From Citrus sinensis (lineage: Eukaryota > Streptophyta > Magnoliopsida > Sapindales > Rutaceae): DNA of 64,000 nt. Location of the stretch: positions 4,617,501 through 4,681,500 of the forward strand of contig NC_068558.1 in assembly GCF_022201045.2 (NCBI RefSeq). Direction: 5' to 3'. The translations under genes and the position numbers were made by a program. The notes beneath the pieces are model-generated. The model had not been told where the DNA came from, did no database searches, and was given only the letters and a program-made list of their open reading frames with translations. Below, in pieces: positions 14,124 to 26,299 of the stretch (the first letter of the stretch is position 1; the number at the start of each line of letters is the position of its first letter).

Positions 14124-17100
14124 TTATAAATCACAAATATCCATATTTATACAAACCCTCTTTGATCTTCGGTCAACTAATCTCGATGAAGAAGTAACAG
14201 GAGTCTTGGCAGCGGTAGTGGTGCTGGAGCTTCCCTGCTCTGATTCTTGTACTGCTAGCTTCAAGCTTTCTACCACCTGATTCATTGTCGGTCGCTCTTC
14301 AGGATTCTTCTTCAGACAGTTGTCTGCCAATTTAGCAACCCTCCGAGCTGCATTGATGGAGTACTGGTTTCTTAGTCGCGGGTCTATCATCATGCTGAAC
14401 TTTTTACCATCGGCTGGGAATTGCTTTACCCACTCAAGAAGTTTCTGTTCCATTGTTGGGCGGTTTCTTTCTAGCACCCGCCTGCCAGTAAGGATCTCAT
14501 ACAGCACCACACCGAAACTCCATATATCACTCTGAGATTTGAGATGGCCTGTTTCAATATATTCTGGGGCAGCATATCCGTACGTCCCAACAACCTGATG
14601 CCAAACATAAAACATATACTCTGATTCATCAAGGCCAGAGCAAAGTTATAAATCGTTAATGCAAACAAGCATTCCATGCATTCTTCTTGCCAAAGAATTT
14701 TGAAGAAATCAATCTATAGCTAATGTTTGAATGAGAGAGCTATCCAAGTAAAAGGAAGGGATCATTTTGGCTTTGAAAAGAACAACGATGCTGGTAAAAT
14801 CCCCCGCAAAGGAAAATAATGGCTAATCAGAGCAATGTTGCTTAACTCATGGCTGTTTTAGAGGCAAACAGAAGAAATTAAAATTAATTCATCATAGCTA
14901 CCCAATGGGAAGCACTTAAGATGGTTTTTGTAAAATTATACAGATACGGCCACTGAAAGTGCCAGACATATGCATTTCTAACACCAACTTACCGCGGTTG
15001 AAACATGAGTATGGTCACCCGTTGGCCCTTCCCTAGCAAGCCCAAAGTCTGAGAGCTTTGGCTTAAAGTTCCCATCCAAAAGCACATTTGAGGTCTTGAA
15101 ATCTCGATATATCACCTAAAGAATCAACACAAGCAACAATGGATCAAGAACATGCAGATAATAAAGTAGTCTTCTAACAAATTAAAAGTAATTAATGAAA
15201 TTTGAATAAAGATGACAGGCAAGTACGACTGTGGGAGTTAGTTAACAGCAGAATTTAAAGGTCATATGAGCATTTGACCCCAATAGGCGGCAAGAAACCA
15301 AGAATGTGCACACAGAATCTTTACGACGATAATGTATTACAGGTCTTTATTTTCCCCACAATTCACTAAAAAAAAGCATATGATGTATCTCTGATTTTAT
15401 CCCCAAGCTTTCATCAATTTCCAAATTCAAAAGCTTTAAAATGAAAATGAAAATCAATTATTTTAGATTGAGCTAACAATTATTTAAGACCTTGCTCCGT
15501 AGGGTTTAATAATAATATAATGTCCGCAAAGTACAGATACTCCAAATTGACAGATTTGAACTCTTCTTAATGATGGAGCTACCTCACCAATATCAAAAGT
15601 TGAAAACCCCATAAATTTCCAACTTGTGGGATGGTAAAGATGGGCCAACTTTAAAATAAAAACACTAGAGCAAAACTGCACAATGACATTCATTAAGTTT
15701 CCCTGGTATAACAGAAAACTGACGAGAATAAAGCAGCACCACATGTTTCTGTTTTCCAACAATCAAAAGCCACAAGCTAGATCATAAAAGATATCAACTA
15801 AAGTTTGTATAGCCTAGTGAAACAAGTTGAGGTTGAAGCCTCATATTCATGAATTGTTAAATGTCTAATTCCAAGAACATTGATACACAATCATACGGTC
15901 AACTGAAGTTTGCTGGAACAAAGCAAATTTACCTGGATTTCCAATCCTTCATGTAAGTACGCCAATCCTTCAGCCGCACCAAGGATAATCTCTAATCTTG
16001 TCTTCCAAGGTAGCGTGGGCTGAGCCCTGCTAAAAAGGCGATCTTCTAAGCTTCTATTAGGCATATATTCATACACCAAAAGCCTTTGAATTCCTCTTTC
16101 ATCCTCTGTGGAGCAATATCCTAAAAGTTTCACCAAGTTTGGGTGACTAACAACCCCAAGAAATTGAACTTCTGCGAGCCATTGCTTATGACCCTACAGG
16201 AAAAGACATTATAAATAACATGAATTATACATATAATGAAGTGCAAATACGATAATGATTTTGTTAATTCAGGGAAAAAAAAAGAAGAAGAAAGTCGCAA
16301 ACACAAAAGCCATTCATTAAATATTTTCCGTATCTTTTGATTTTTCATCTCCCTTCCGCTGTACAATGGAGAAAAGATGAACTTTTCTTCCCCATACCCA
16401 ATATTCTTTCAAGCACGTCCTATATTTTCAATACTTGATGAATTTCAAAATCAAAATTTGCCACCGGTATGAAAATAAGATTACCCAGAATTTGTAAACC
16501 ATCTAGAACCAAAAAGCGATGAGCTTTTTCACCCTTTAATGTAAACAAGTGTTGGGCTGTAATGCCGATCCCTGTCTAATTCAAGCCATATTTTCTCTCA
16601 ATTCCCAAATTTTATTGATTCAAGCACAACATAATCCAAATTTCGACGCAGCAACAAAAAGTAAGATTCACATTTCGTTGCAAACTAAATCCATGCTTTC
16701 ACAAGATAAGCCGCTTGATAAAGATCGAACTGATTCTACCAGGAAAGCACAAATTGACTACAGCAGAAGCCAGTCCAAAAAAAGCAACATCTGAATAACA
16801 ATTAAAAAAAAAACGTATTGCAGTAATTGAAAAATTATGACCTTGTACCTGCAAACCATGGTTGTTGAGCTTTTTGACGGCAACAACAAGAGGCTCACCC
16901 CTACCATCGAGAGGCCTAATGGTGCCCTTATACACGCTCCCAAAACCACCTTCTCCAATCTTTAACATCCTGTTGAAACCATTGGTTGCCTCTCTCAGCT
17001 CTTGCATATCGAAGACTCTCAAATGGTGTTCCTTCTCCTTGTACAACTCTGGTATGCTCCTTGGTGATGGTAATGATCTTGCTGTACGGTTTAAAGCAGA

Positions 17101-17196
17101 ATTATTATCAAGTCTATTTTGGTTTCTGGGTTCTGGGGCAGAGTTTGAACCTTTTTTGGGCTTGAATTTGTCCTTGAAAATGTAGAAACACTTCAT
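14124..17196 (-). CDS. PBL19/PBL20: Receptor-like cytoplasmic kinase, PBL19/PBL20 type (RLCK VII)
   Basis: Minus-strand exons 16849-17196, 15933-16193, 14993-15115 and 14124-14594 give about 400 residues. The Ser/Thr kinase acts at the plasma membrane, relaying signals from immune or other receptor kinases. The N-terminus MKCF carries a cysteine that could be S-acylated; a basic and Ser-rich linker follows. Kinase marks: glycine loop GEGGFG at 81-86, ATP lysine K108 in [16 protein letters not shown] in the C-helix, catalytic loop [10 protein letters not shown] with D208, DFG at about 226, and APEY plus SDIWSFGV. The catalytic loop has Tyr instead of His before Arg-Asp, usual for this subgroup. 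[10 protein letters not shown] and the LPWK..LEI phrase favour PBL19/PBL20 over PCRK1. The C-terminal ~45 residues are Ser/Thr-rich; a small alternative last exon is possible (see the spacer to the left). Synteny with PBL20 (At4g17660) fits. Confidence 0.88.
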
Positions 17197-17912
17197 TTTT
17201 TTATCCTTTCAATATGAACTTTCTTCGGTCTTTAAGCTTTTTGAAAGAGAAAAGCCATAAGCAATCACCAACTTAAAAAACACAAAATTTATAGAAAAAG
17301 AAACAAATAAACAGTGTGAACTGAGAAAAGAAAGCCAGATAAAAAATTTAGAAGGAAAACGAGTGGGAATAATTGAAAAGCCGTGAAGTTGAAGATATAA
17401 TTTATTTGGCTTCTAGTACTATACACAGGATATGATCATATGAGCAACAAATATGAAGACGGGAAAGAGAAGGAGAATACACAGTTGAAATGTGGAAAAT
17501 CTTGAATGCCCACGTAGTATGAGAGAGAAACCGGTGCCGCGTTTGGACTATTGAAAAAAATAAATAAACAAATAGAAAAAGAAAAAGGACAAGGGGAGTG
17601 ACGGAGACAGGACTATGCAGCAACTAGATGACCAGTCCATATGATCAAAAGTCCGAGAAGACCCTTCTCTCAATCTCCCTCTCATTTATTGGATTTTTCA
17701 TTTTTGTGTCTGTCGTTTAACAAATTGTAAAGACTTTTGACCTTGTTTTATAAATATAAATAAATTAGCTCAATATTCAGTCTCTGTCTTTGATTGTTAG
17801 TCTTCAAGAATCAAAGACCGCGCCAGCTTCAGTTGAGTCTAAAGGTTGGTGACGCAATGCATGTCGAAGCGGTAGCTTCACAGCCAAAATTTGGGGGCGG
17901 GGGGAAGTTTTC
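17197..17912. promoter_or_regulatory. Upstream region of the PBL-type kinase
   Basis: A-rich leader immediately above the kinase ATG (minus strand) and then mixed spacer. No coding sequence. Its minus-strand pyrimidine-rich stretch (about 17560-17700) may be a leader or promoter; no single TATA box is convincing. Confidence 0.3.
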
Positions 17913-18396
17913 AATACAATAAAATCTCCATAAATTAATAAAGTTGGAATCATATAAAATTTATTAATTTATAGAGCTATTTATATTTCAATTAACGTAC
18001 ATTAACAACACTTCATAATTTCTTATTACAATTTAAGAAATCAACTCCGGAATTTTTATATACAATAAGAAAAATAAGATATAAAATCCAACTAAATTTA
18101 AATTTTAATATAAATAGGTAATAATAAATTTATATTTTATGTATATAAGTAACAATAGAATCTTATTTTATGTAATTAAAATAACAATAGAGTCGCCATT
18201 TGTAATTTCAGTAAATTATTAATTTATAATTTGAATGGGACTACAAAATTATATAAGATTTAAAAAAAACATTATTATATTATTATATCAAAATTATTAA
18301 TTTAGTTTATTAACTCAAGTCGGAATCGTGAAAATTTATTATACAATAAAAATTATTAATTTATCAAATATTAATTTATAGAGATTTTATTATATT
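17913..18396. mobile_element. AT-rich MITE with 28-bp terminal inverted repeats
   Basis: The left end at 17913-17940 (AATACAATAAAATCTCCATA...) is the reverse complement of the right end at 18369-18396, with two mismatches over 28 bases. The element is 484 bp, strongly AT-rich, has no open frame of note, and repeats TTTATA/TTATTAATTT phrases. Flanking bases (GTTTTC on the left, ACGTCTC on the right) do not show a clear target duplication, so the superfamily cannot be given. Confidence 0.7.
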
Positions 18397-20992
18397 ACGT
18401 CTCCATTTCAGTTCAAAGAAAAAGGTTAGCCGACTCATAATTTCGTTCATAATCGGTCGTATGATTACAATAAAGTGGGAAAAAGTAGTTGTAATCGGGC
18501 TTAGTGTGGGAGGGAGCCTCGTACTAGGTAGCGTTGCATTATCAAAGATCATGATTTCGTTGAAGTGGAAAACGACTGTCAGTGTGTTCTGTGTAGAGAA
18601 TATTATTATATCAATTTTTTATTGTTGCCCGCGTTACGCCCGGCTTTAAATTATTGTATCAAGAGCAGCATGGTTTGGCATATTAAAAACAACATGAATA
18701 AGGAGGAGGAATATGAATAGTACTTAAAAATGTCAGTTAACAGTCCATGCTACCAAACAACATATTAAAAAAAAAAAAAACTCTAAATAATCTATAAGAG
18801 TAAAAATTATTCCTTGGTGCAAATGTGCATTACCTTATTATATTGAAACTCGGTGGGGGGTTGTTTCGAAACAGGGGAGTTAAAAAAAGGCAAAACAATG
18901 ATAGGTTCATAAATTACAACAGCTGGAGTGCTTCTTTCGGCAGTGTGAACAACGATACTGAACTTTGAAATTGAATGTTACGGACTAAAAAGCATTAGGA
19001 AAGAAAGAGAGCTTTCAATTGACATTTTTTTGACTCGACAGATAGGATAACAGTTTCACGGACCCATTTGAGCTCTTTCATTTATCTTTTCTCTTTGTGA
19101 GAAATTTTAAAATAATTCTTTGCGAATCGCCTGAGTTTGACTGTGACTGCGACTCTTTTATTTTGTAACATAGTATGGACAGAGAGGCAGAGATGCTTCT
19201 GTTTTTCTTCTTCACTTTATGGGAGTTCTTTTGGGTACGTGGACGGAGTAACACATGACTGTCAAAATCGGCGACCCATGTTCCCTAATAACTAGAGATA
19301 TGTGTACAAAGCATTAAAAAAAATGGATTAATTATGCTGTGAGAATTGAGATGATGCTACTTCATTCACAACTTGATTAAATGAAAAATCAAAAGATTCG
19401 AGTTTTTATTTTTTAATTTTTATGTGCCATAATATTGAAAGTATTTCATTTATTAATTTAAAAGCAAACAATAGGGACAGTCAAGTTAATAATAAGGGAT
19501 TGTCAAATTTAAAAATAAATCATGTATCAGCGTGAGTTAATTTTATTTCAAATATTTGAAAATACATCACTTTTTCTAAACTGGGGTATTCAAACTACAT
19601 TCTTATTCTTCGAAAAGAAAAAAATTCAAAAAAGTATTCAAACTACACCTTAAGAAATTGTAAATTTCTAAATATGAATACTAATTTAGATAAACACAAA
19701 AAGTCATTGACGCGTGGGGTATTGCCTCCACCTAAAAGTTAAACTTGATATCGACTTCCCTGCTTTCAAATATGACAAGAAGTAGTTGTCTTTCCAATTA
19801 CCACATAAAATATTTGCGAGTCAATCTAATTCTAACCACGTAACTTTTGGTATTAGTGATAATCCGTGTTTAATAACAGTTTGACAAGTAAAAGCGGTCT
19901 CCATAAAATAATAAAAATATGATACAACATTAAATTATGACTGCTGTTTCCACGGGACTTTTGAGTCCGGCTGCGGTACCGTGTAACTATTGCATCTAAT
20001 CTTTAAATTTATTTATATAAATAAATTTATGGTGATCCAACGGCTGAATACAATGATATCCACAATTTTCTCCGGGACTTTCGTATTGGATTTGACATAA
20101 TCCCAGCAATTACCCAGACAAAAGAGCGATGAAGGCTACGGCTCTCATGGTGGGGAGTTGGGACGATATATGTCTGCGTCATTTGTATAGTCTCGTAGGA
20201 CTTGACTAGCTTACAGAATCTGTAAGCTACAGACTGCAGCATCAGCCGTTGGATGTGGTTGGATGTGGAGTGAGAAACTAAACAATAGAAAATCGGATGG
20301 TGGGATGACGGGAGATGTTTGTTACAGAATCTGTACCATAGACAGGTCCAGTCTCGTATTGTATTTTCATTTTTCCGCGTCGTTGAAGTCAAATCATAGA
20401 TGTCGCAGGTTCTTCCTTCCCTCTTCCTAAAGGTTACATATTTCTTGACTGGCAACAGCGACTGCCCATCTACCCACATAAAAACAGGGCAGCAAGCAAG
20501 CATTGGAAAGTGGAAACAATTCAGGAAGAGGAAAATGGATTAGTCGACTAGGATTACAACTTCCATCCAAGACCCGACATTGACTATGTCCGTGACCGTT
20601 TAAAGTGAAAAGTAAAGGAACAAATCTTCAAAACAAAAAACAAATTGGCAAGTGAAAGTGATACAACTGTGATTATACAGGATATGAACCGATACAATCT
20701 CAAATACACATACTATGGTACGGTTTCTCCCTGGATTGGAGGATGATTTTCACCAAATGTCGGAAAAATAACCATAAACTCCTCGAATGATTGAAGCTAC
20801 CAATAAGCTGCGATAACAAATTGGGGAAGCCTGGAAATCTCTCCATCGTAGTACCAATAATTAAAACAATTCTACAACAGATGCATTCTGCAACACTGGG
20901 AAGGGCCAACTGGCACACAAGCTATGCTAATGATAGTTGCAATCAGACTGCAGATCACCCTAGAACTCTCATGAGATGTCAGATGTAACAAT
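18397..20992. other. Intergenic spacer upstream and downstream of neighbouring minus-strand genes
   Basis: No gene supported. Around 20170-20350 there is a cluster of short near-palindromes (ACAGAATCTGTA occurs at about 20214 and 20325), and a 158-codon minus-strand frame there shows no recognisable protein. The last ~100 bases are the 3' UTR of the SNARE gene. Confidence 0.35.
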
Positions 20993-23900
20993 TTATCTAG
21001 GATTCGAAAGTAATCTTCGAGCCATTGCAGGTGGAGCTAATCCTGGAATATCCCGGATGTCTTTGTTGTTCGGGTTCACAAGCTGCAATATCAAGTTAAA
21101 AATGATGAGGCAAGTGCATGAACACCGGAAATATGCAGACAAGAGGATGTGTGGGGCAACCTGCACTGGCAGCATTTGGCAGAATGGCTTCTAAACGGTG
21201 AAAATTTTCTGAGGAGTTGACGAGGTAATCTAGTTTTTCTTTTTTCATTTTTATTTTAGGGGATAAGGAATCATAACCTTGATTGATTAAAAGACTGAAA
21301 AAGTAAATGATACTTTCTGGGAATATACCCTTCCCAGCAACAGATTCATCATATGCTAAAGCAAATTTAGCTAATCTAGTTGATTTATAGAATACTGTGC
21401 CGATAAGGATGTTAGGTAATAGTGCTTCAATATGTTCTTAAAAGGGAACAGATCCAAGTGCTTTTCCCCAAAATTATCAAAACTCTAATATTCTAGGTCG
21501 AATCAGGTACTTTCATGATCAAGCCATTTGTCCTCTGGCTAAGCTAAAACAAAGATCCTAACTTAACGCATACGTTAACCAGTTTTTTCATTGATCGACT
21601 TCAGTAAGTGTTCTGCAACAAGTTTTATCAACCTCACTGGCATTAAACAATAGATCACAAAGAAATTCTCGTATCAATTTCCAATTAAGCAGTGGCAAAT
21701 ATTTGTGGAGTTAGCTATTGTGAAAGCACGAAACATTTAAACTAGTACACTCTCAGAAAGACCTAATAACATAGCCAATCAAGTCTAGACAAAGGCAAAT
21801 CTGATGCTCTTGTGTAAAAGAAAGGTTTTGTGGTGAATGAAATGGTGATCGCATTGCCCATTGAATGACTAGAACAATCTCCATTTCAACGGGAAATACC
21901 AATCTCCATTTAATGAACAAGTATAAATAGATTTCATACCTTCACTATTATAATGGCTATGACTCCAACGACAATAAGGAAGAGCATTGCCATAATGCAC
22001 TTATCAGTAGCAACCTGATGAAATATAATGAAGTGAGTAACATAATTACACTGAACCTATTATACAAAAGAAAAGGAAGTGGATAATTCAGAGATTGACC
22101 TGCCTACCAATTTCCCTGACCAGTTGAGAAGCCTTCTTGATTGAAAAATGGATAGAGTCTAGCTCATTAACAATCCTACTCATTTGTTCGGTCTGAATAT
22201 GAGACATAAAAATGTTCAGCTCCCAAAGCCACATTTAGTCTCGTACAATGAAAAGAAAGTAGCCAAAAAGATAAATTGAAACTCAAAATTGCCAAAGTCC
22301 ATAAAATTCAAATTCTTCGAATGCTGTCGAAATTGCAAACCTGAGCCTTGAGCACTGCGGCTGTCTCTGTTCCAACGTTAATAGTTTCATGAACAACCTA
22401 TCATAAGTAAGCAGAGGGGACAATTACTTCTTTATTTTGTGAACTACAGAACTTACAACCAAACTTTGGAACTGGAAACTGTAGTCTTCCTCTGAACACA
22501 CACTAACCTGTTTTGATCTCTCAATGGCTTGATCAGTCTCATCCATCATTCGATTTCCACTATCCATTAGTTGTTGATTTGTCATGGCTGCAAAATAAAT
22601 AGTCTCAACCTTAGAAATGCTTTGGTTGGAAGAAAACAACTCCTAGAGTTAGATTAACTGCAAATATGTCAAAGTTCAATTGTGTTATACGTGGGAAGCG
22701 TGGTCTAATGCAACAGCATTTAATGGTGTACAAGAACATTACAAAAACAACAAAGTTGTGAAATTTCACAACTGTACAGATACCATGGAGTGAATAATCC
22801 AATTATTTCCGAATTCCTTAGAGAAAATACGCATTTTAGCAGTGAATGTATATTCTTGCAATGTTTTATACCCAAATTTCCAACTATTATTTATAACACT
22901 TGAACCTCTATGTAGACAGAGCTATGAAAAATCATGCTCAAGAATAGGCTATATTCTTACATGAAGCTAGCAAAACATTGTCTTCAGCAAACCCTTCGTT
23001 TGGCCCGTCAAAGAGATCAACTCGTTTGTTGTTTTCAAGATTGGTTTGATGTCTGAAAGCCAACATCAAAATAAGTGCAATTCAGGGATCAGAAGCATGA
23101 CTGAAAATTATTTAACAGTCAATAGAAAACAATAACTACCACAATTACGGCACTGTATACATAATTAATGCAAGAATGCAAGAGCTTTAATTATTAACAT
23201 TTTGCCACTTCATGACAAAAATAGAGTGGAAAAGAGAAAGTATGGAACTGTATACAGATTGGCAACGAAAGGATCAACCCCACAAGAGAAGAAAAAATAA
23301 TTAAAAAAAATCTAAACTTAATGAAATTAATCCAATCAACGGTTTGAGCATCATATACTTCCAGAGGAAAAAAAAAAAGTTTCACTGAAACTCAGTAACT
23401 ATACAAGGTTGAACAGGAATCATAAACCATAAGAGAACACAAAAGAAATATGATATTCAAAACATTCAGATGCAATGTACATGAATAAAACTGCTCTTGA
23501 AGCTACAACCTACAAGAAGCAAAATAGTGGTAATTTTGAACATATGCAAACTTACTGCTTTTTTAGAGCCACATATGAGTTCAACTCTTTGACCTGCAGA
23601 GAAAATGCAGACAGCATCAAGCAAACTTGAGATATAAATTGACAAAAAAATACAACAATTTAGAGCGTCAAATTATCAATAAAATTTAGAGATTGAAGCA
23701 CACCATTGACTGTTTTTTCTCACTTAGCATCTTGTTGGTTTCTGGATCATTTCTACCCTCTATATCCTTAACTTCTCTGTCAAACTCTTTGATAAGCCTG
23801 AAATGACAGGAAGACATTGCTCTGTTTCAAACTAGAGAGAAAGCATATTGAAAACATCACCAGCAGCATATTGGCCGACCAATCTAGACAGCAGTCTTTG

Positions 23901-24589
23901 TGAGATATCTAGAAGTTCAAGCCTAGCATCTAGAGATTGACAAACTAGAGTTCCCAAATTGTTTGGCAGCTTCCACTGAATCACACAACTTCAATCTCAT
24001 TGAATTTGAACGGTCAATCACTACACAGTAGCAAGTACAGGGTCGACGTCACGAATTTTGTAAATCTAGGAACGTCCTAATCTAATATTCATTTGTACTT
24101 CATTTCATAGCCAATGTTCTTCAAGGAAGTACGTTACACATATGGTATACTAGTTCAAAAATGTAAAAATTGCAAACGATGATAGTCACTGTCTATGATT
24201 GCTCTACTAACTAACAACAATTAGTTCAGGAAACGAACTAAATTATTGAGCAAAGTGCGTATTAGATTCATCTTGGAGCTAGAAAAGGGAAAAAAGGGCT
24301 AATAATAAGAACAGTACATATGTTAAATACCTTTTACATTCCCGCATCTTATCCGTAAGCTCCTCCAACTGCCTACTCTGCCTATTAACATCCTTGATCT
24401 TCTCCAATTTCTGGAATCCATTTCTGCAACAAAACACATAAATTTACAAATGTTTATATATGTGTATGTGTGTGTGCGTGTGTGTGTGTGTATTTGTGTT
24501 TTATGTATTTCTTACGATAAAGCACGGAAAATGTCAGTGATTTGTCCATTGATCTCCGCTAAATCGTCGCTGATCGATGATAGATCCAT
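20993..24589 (-). CDS. NPSN11: Novel plant SNARE 11 (Qb-SNARE)
   Basis: Ten minus-strand exons join in phase to 261 residues: 24516-24589, 24331-24423, 23704-23797, 23556-23593, 22961-23052, 22508-22587, 22341-22397, 22100-22192, 21940-22014 and 20993-21082. NPSN11 is a Qb-SNARE of plasma membrane and cell plate that pairs with KNOLLE and VAMP721/722 in cytokinesis in Arabidopsis. The N-terminal part (MDLSSISDDLAEINGQI..., LEELTDKMRECKR) is the regulatory helical region. KRVDLFDGP is diagnostic of NPSN11 against NPSN12/13. The SNARE motif covers about residues 145-207, with the central Gln in the LKAQTEQM segment. The transmembrane segment is about 213-234 (AMLFLIVVGVIAIII). The cytosol-distal tail NPNNKDIRDIPGLAPPA is the conserved NPSN ending. 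Length matches the Arabidopsis protein (265). Start: only ATG in exon 1, fixed by homology. Confidence 0.93.
24464..24491. repeat. TG microsatellite in NPSN11 intron 1
   Basis: An imperfect (TG)n run interrupted by C and A, lying in intron 1 of the minus-strand SNARE gene, close to the exon 1 donor at 24515. Likely polymorphic. Confidence 0.7.
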
Positions 24590-25909
24590 CTCTCAAAAAA
24601 AAATTCAGAATGCAGCTCGAAACTTTATAAAGCTTATACCGCCAAATTAATCATCACCAAAAAAAACTAACGAATGAAGCTCCTAATTAAAAAAAGAATA
24701 GAAAAGAAAAAAATGAAAACTCGAAAATCTACTATTCAAAATCAGATCCGCTGAGTCTCAATGGAAAATCGGCAATTTCAAATTCGGATTCGATCCGCAC
24801 AATGTAGGTGGCTGTATCGATCGGGGAGACCAAAACGAGGACTTACAATGTCGCCCGATCTAAACAGCATAAACAAACAATGTGTTGTCGTGATTGACAG
24901 AATATGATTTGGGTGGGTTTATTTTTGTAATTTAATTTTGTTTTACTGTGTTCGTTATTATTATTATTATTATTGAGCTGATTGAATTGTCATTGGTTAG
25001 TTTTGGAGGTTTCGGCTCCGAGAGTGAAAGGTTTGAAAAATAATTTAATTTTGTTTTATTGTTAGCGATAATTTTGGCCGCATTTTCGGCTAGTTTTTAA
25101 AAAGAAACTGTAGCTGTGGGGCCCGTCAAGCACGCGGTGTCTTGTGCGCTCTGCCTACTTATTAAGTGGTTTGGCCAACTGGTGGGGTCCACTGCTAGCA
25201 TACCGTATCGTCGAACCCTGCTGACCGTCTGATTTGAAGATTTTTCGTGACGTCTACGGAATTCCCGTGGGAGGATCTTTCACCCCGTTGAAAAATGATT
25301 TGTCCTTTTTTCTGTTTTTTTAAGTAGGAAAAAAAGTTAGCTAATAACTTCACAATAACTACTCATAATAGGCAATCCGGGGATCCCTCGTAATAATATC
25401 AACTCTACATATATTATCTCATGTAAACACCTTCATTCTTTTCATAATAGAGTTAGTACAGATATATTATTAAATTACACAAACATATTACTAAATCATA
25501 CATTTTTATGGTGAATTAGATATTGATCTTTTTTAAATTATATGATTTAATAATGTGTCCGTCTTTTAAAAACATGAAAATACCTCATATATATATATAT
25601 GTATGTATGTGTGTGTATTCTTTTTTTTTCTTTTTTTTCAAGTTTTTATAGTCTAAGATAAATACAATCCAGAATTTATTAGTATTATTGGCATACCGAG
25701 CATTAGAAGCCCTTGCAAGTTCTAAGAGCATGAAGCCATGAACAACTTTAGTTATCGCTCATTAATAGAAATTTAGTTAGGTCCATTTTTTTTACTATAA
25801 ATATCTGAATGGTTATTGTTTTAATATTTTTAATAATATATTATAATATGCATCCATTAGGTACAATAGAGATTTTTTTTAAATAATAAGTTATCGCTTT
25901 TGAGCATTC
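24590..25909. other. NPSN11 leader/promoter and spacer
   Basis: A-rich leader next to the ATG, then a GC-richer stretch to about 25300 and AT-rich spacer after it. Includes (ATT)7 at about 24955-24976 and an AT/GT microsatellite near 25585-25616. No coding signal. Confidence 0.35.
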
Positions 25910-25925
25910 AACTGAGTGAACAGCT

Positions 25926-26283
25926 AGCCACTTGGGCCCCTCCCTCACATTTGTGAGGGAAGGAGTTCGAGTCTCCGCAGACGCATTGTAGGAGTTTAAT
26001 TTAAATATCCTTCTTTGGAGCCCTTGAGCTCGAGTGAAGGCAGTCTTTCTCTCAGATTGAGAGTTTGGCGTTCCTCGAATATTTGAGAGGGTTAAAAATC
26101 TGAGCGGTGCCATATCAACATTAATGTTAACAAGGCTCAGTATAAATATATGATTGTACATATCAATTATACTATCATGTAATATGAGTTGTAATTTGAA
26201 CTGTAATTTGAGTAATAGTCTCATGTAATCAAAAAAAAAATTGAACTGTAATTTGAGCAATAGTCTCATGTAATTAAAAAAAA
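25926..26283 (+). mobile_element. tRNA-derived SINE with perfect 16-bp target duplication
   Basis: The body begins AGCCACTTGGGC and is followed about 45 bases later by AGTTCGAGTCTCC, a good pol III B box (GGTTCGANTCC). The TAGCCACTTGGG at the start is an imperfect A box. The 3' end is a duplicated ~45-bp unit (TTGAACTGTAATTTGAG(T/C)AATAG... then TCATGTAAT), each copy closed by an A-run. The body is flanked by AACTGAGTGAACAGCT at 25910-25925 and again at 26284-26299, a perfect 16-bp direct repeat as left by LINE-driven retrotransposition. Length is about 358 bp. Confidence 0.88.
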
Positions 26284-26299
26284 AACTGAGTGAACAGCT

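Noticed and set aside
14124-17196. Naming the kinase PCRK1
   Set aside because: The kinase core phrases ([10 protein letters not shown] and the LPWK..LEI segment) fit PBL19/PBL20 better, and the local gene order agrees.
20027-20503. 158-codon minus-strand open frame
   Set aside because: No homology seen, starts and ends in spacer, composition rich in Ser/Cys/His without domain pattern; contains short palindromes that explain its bias.
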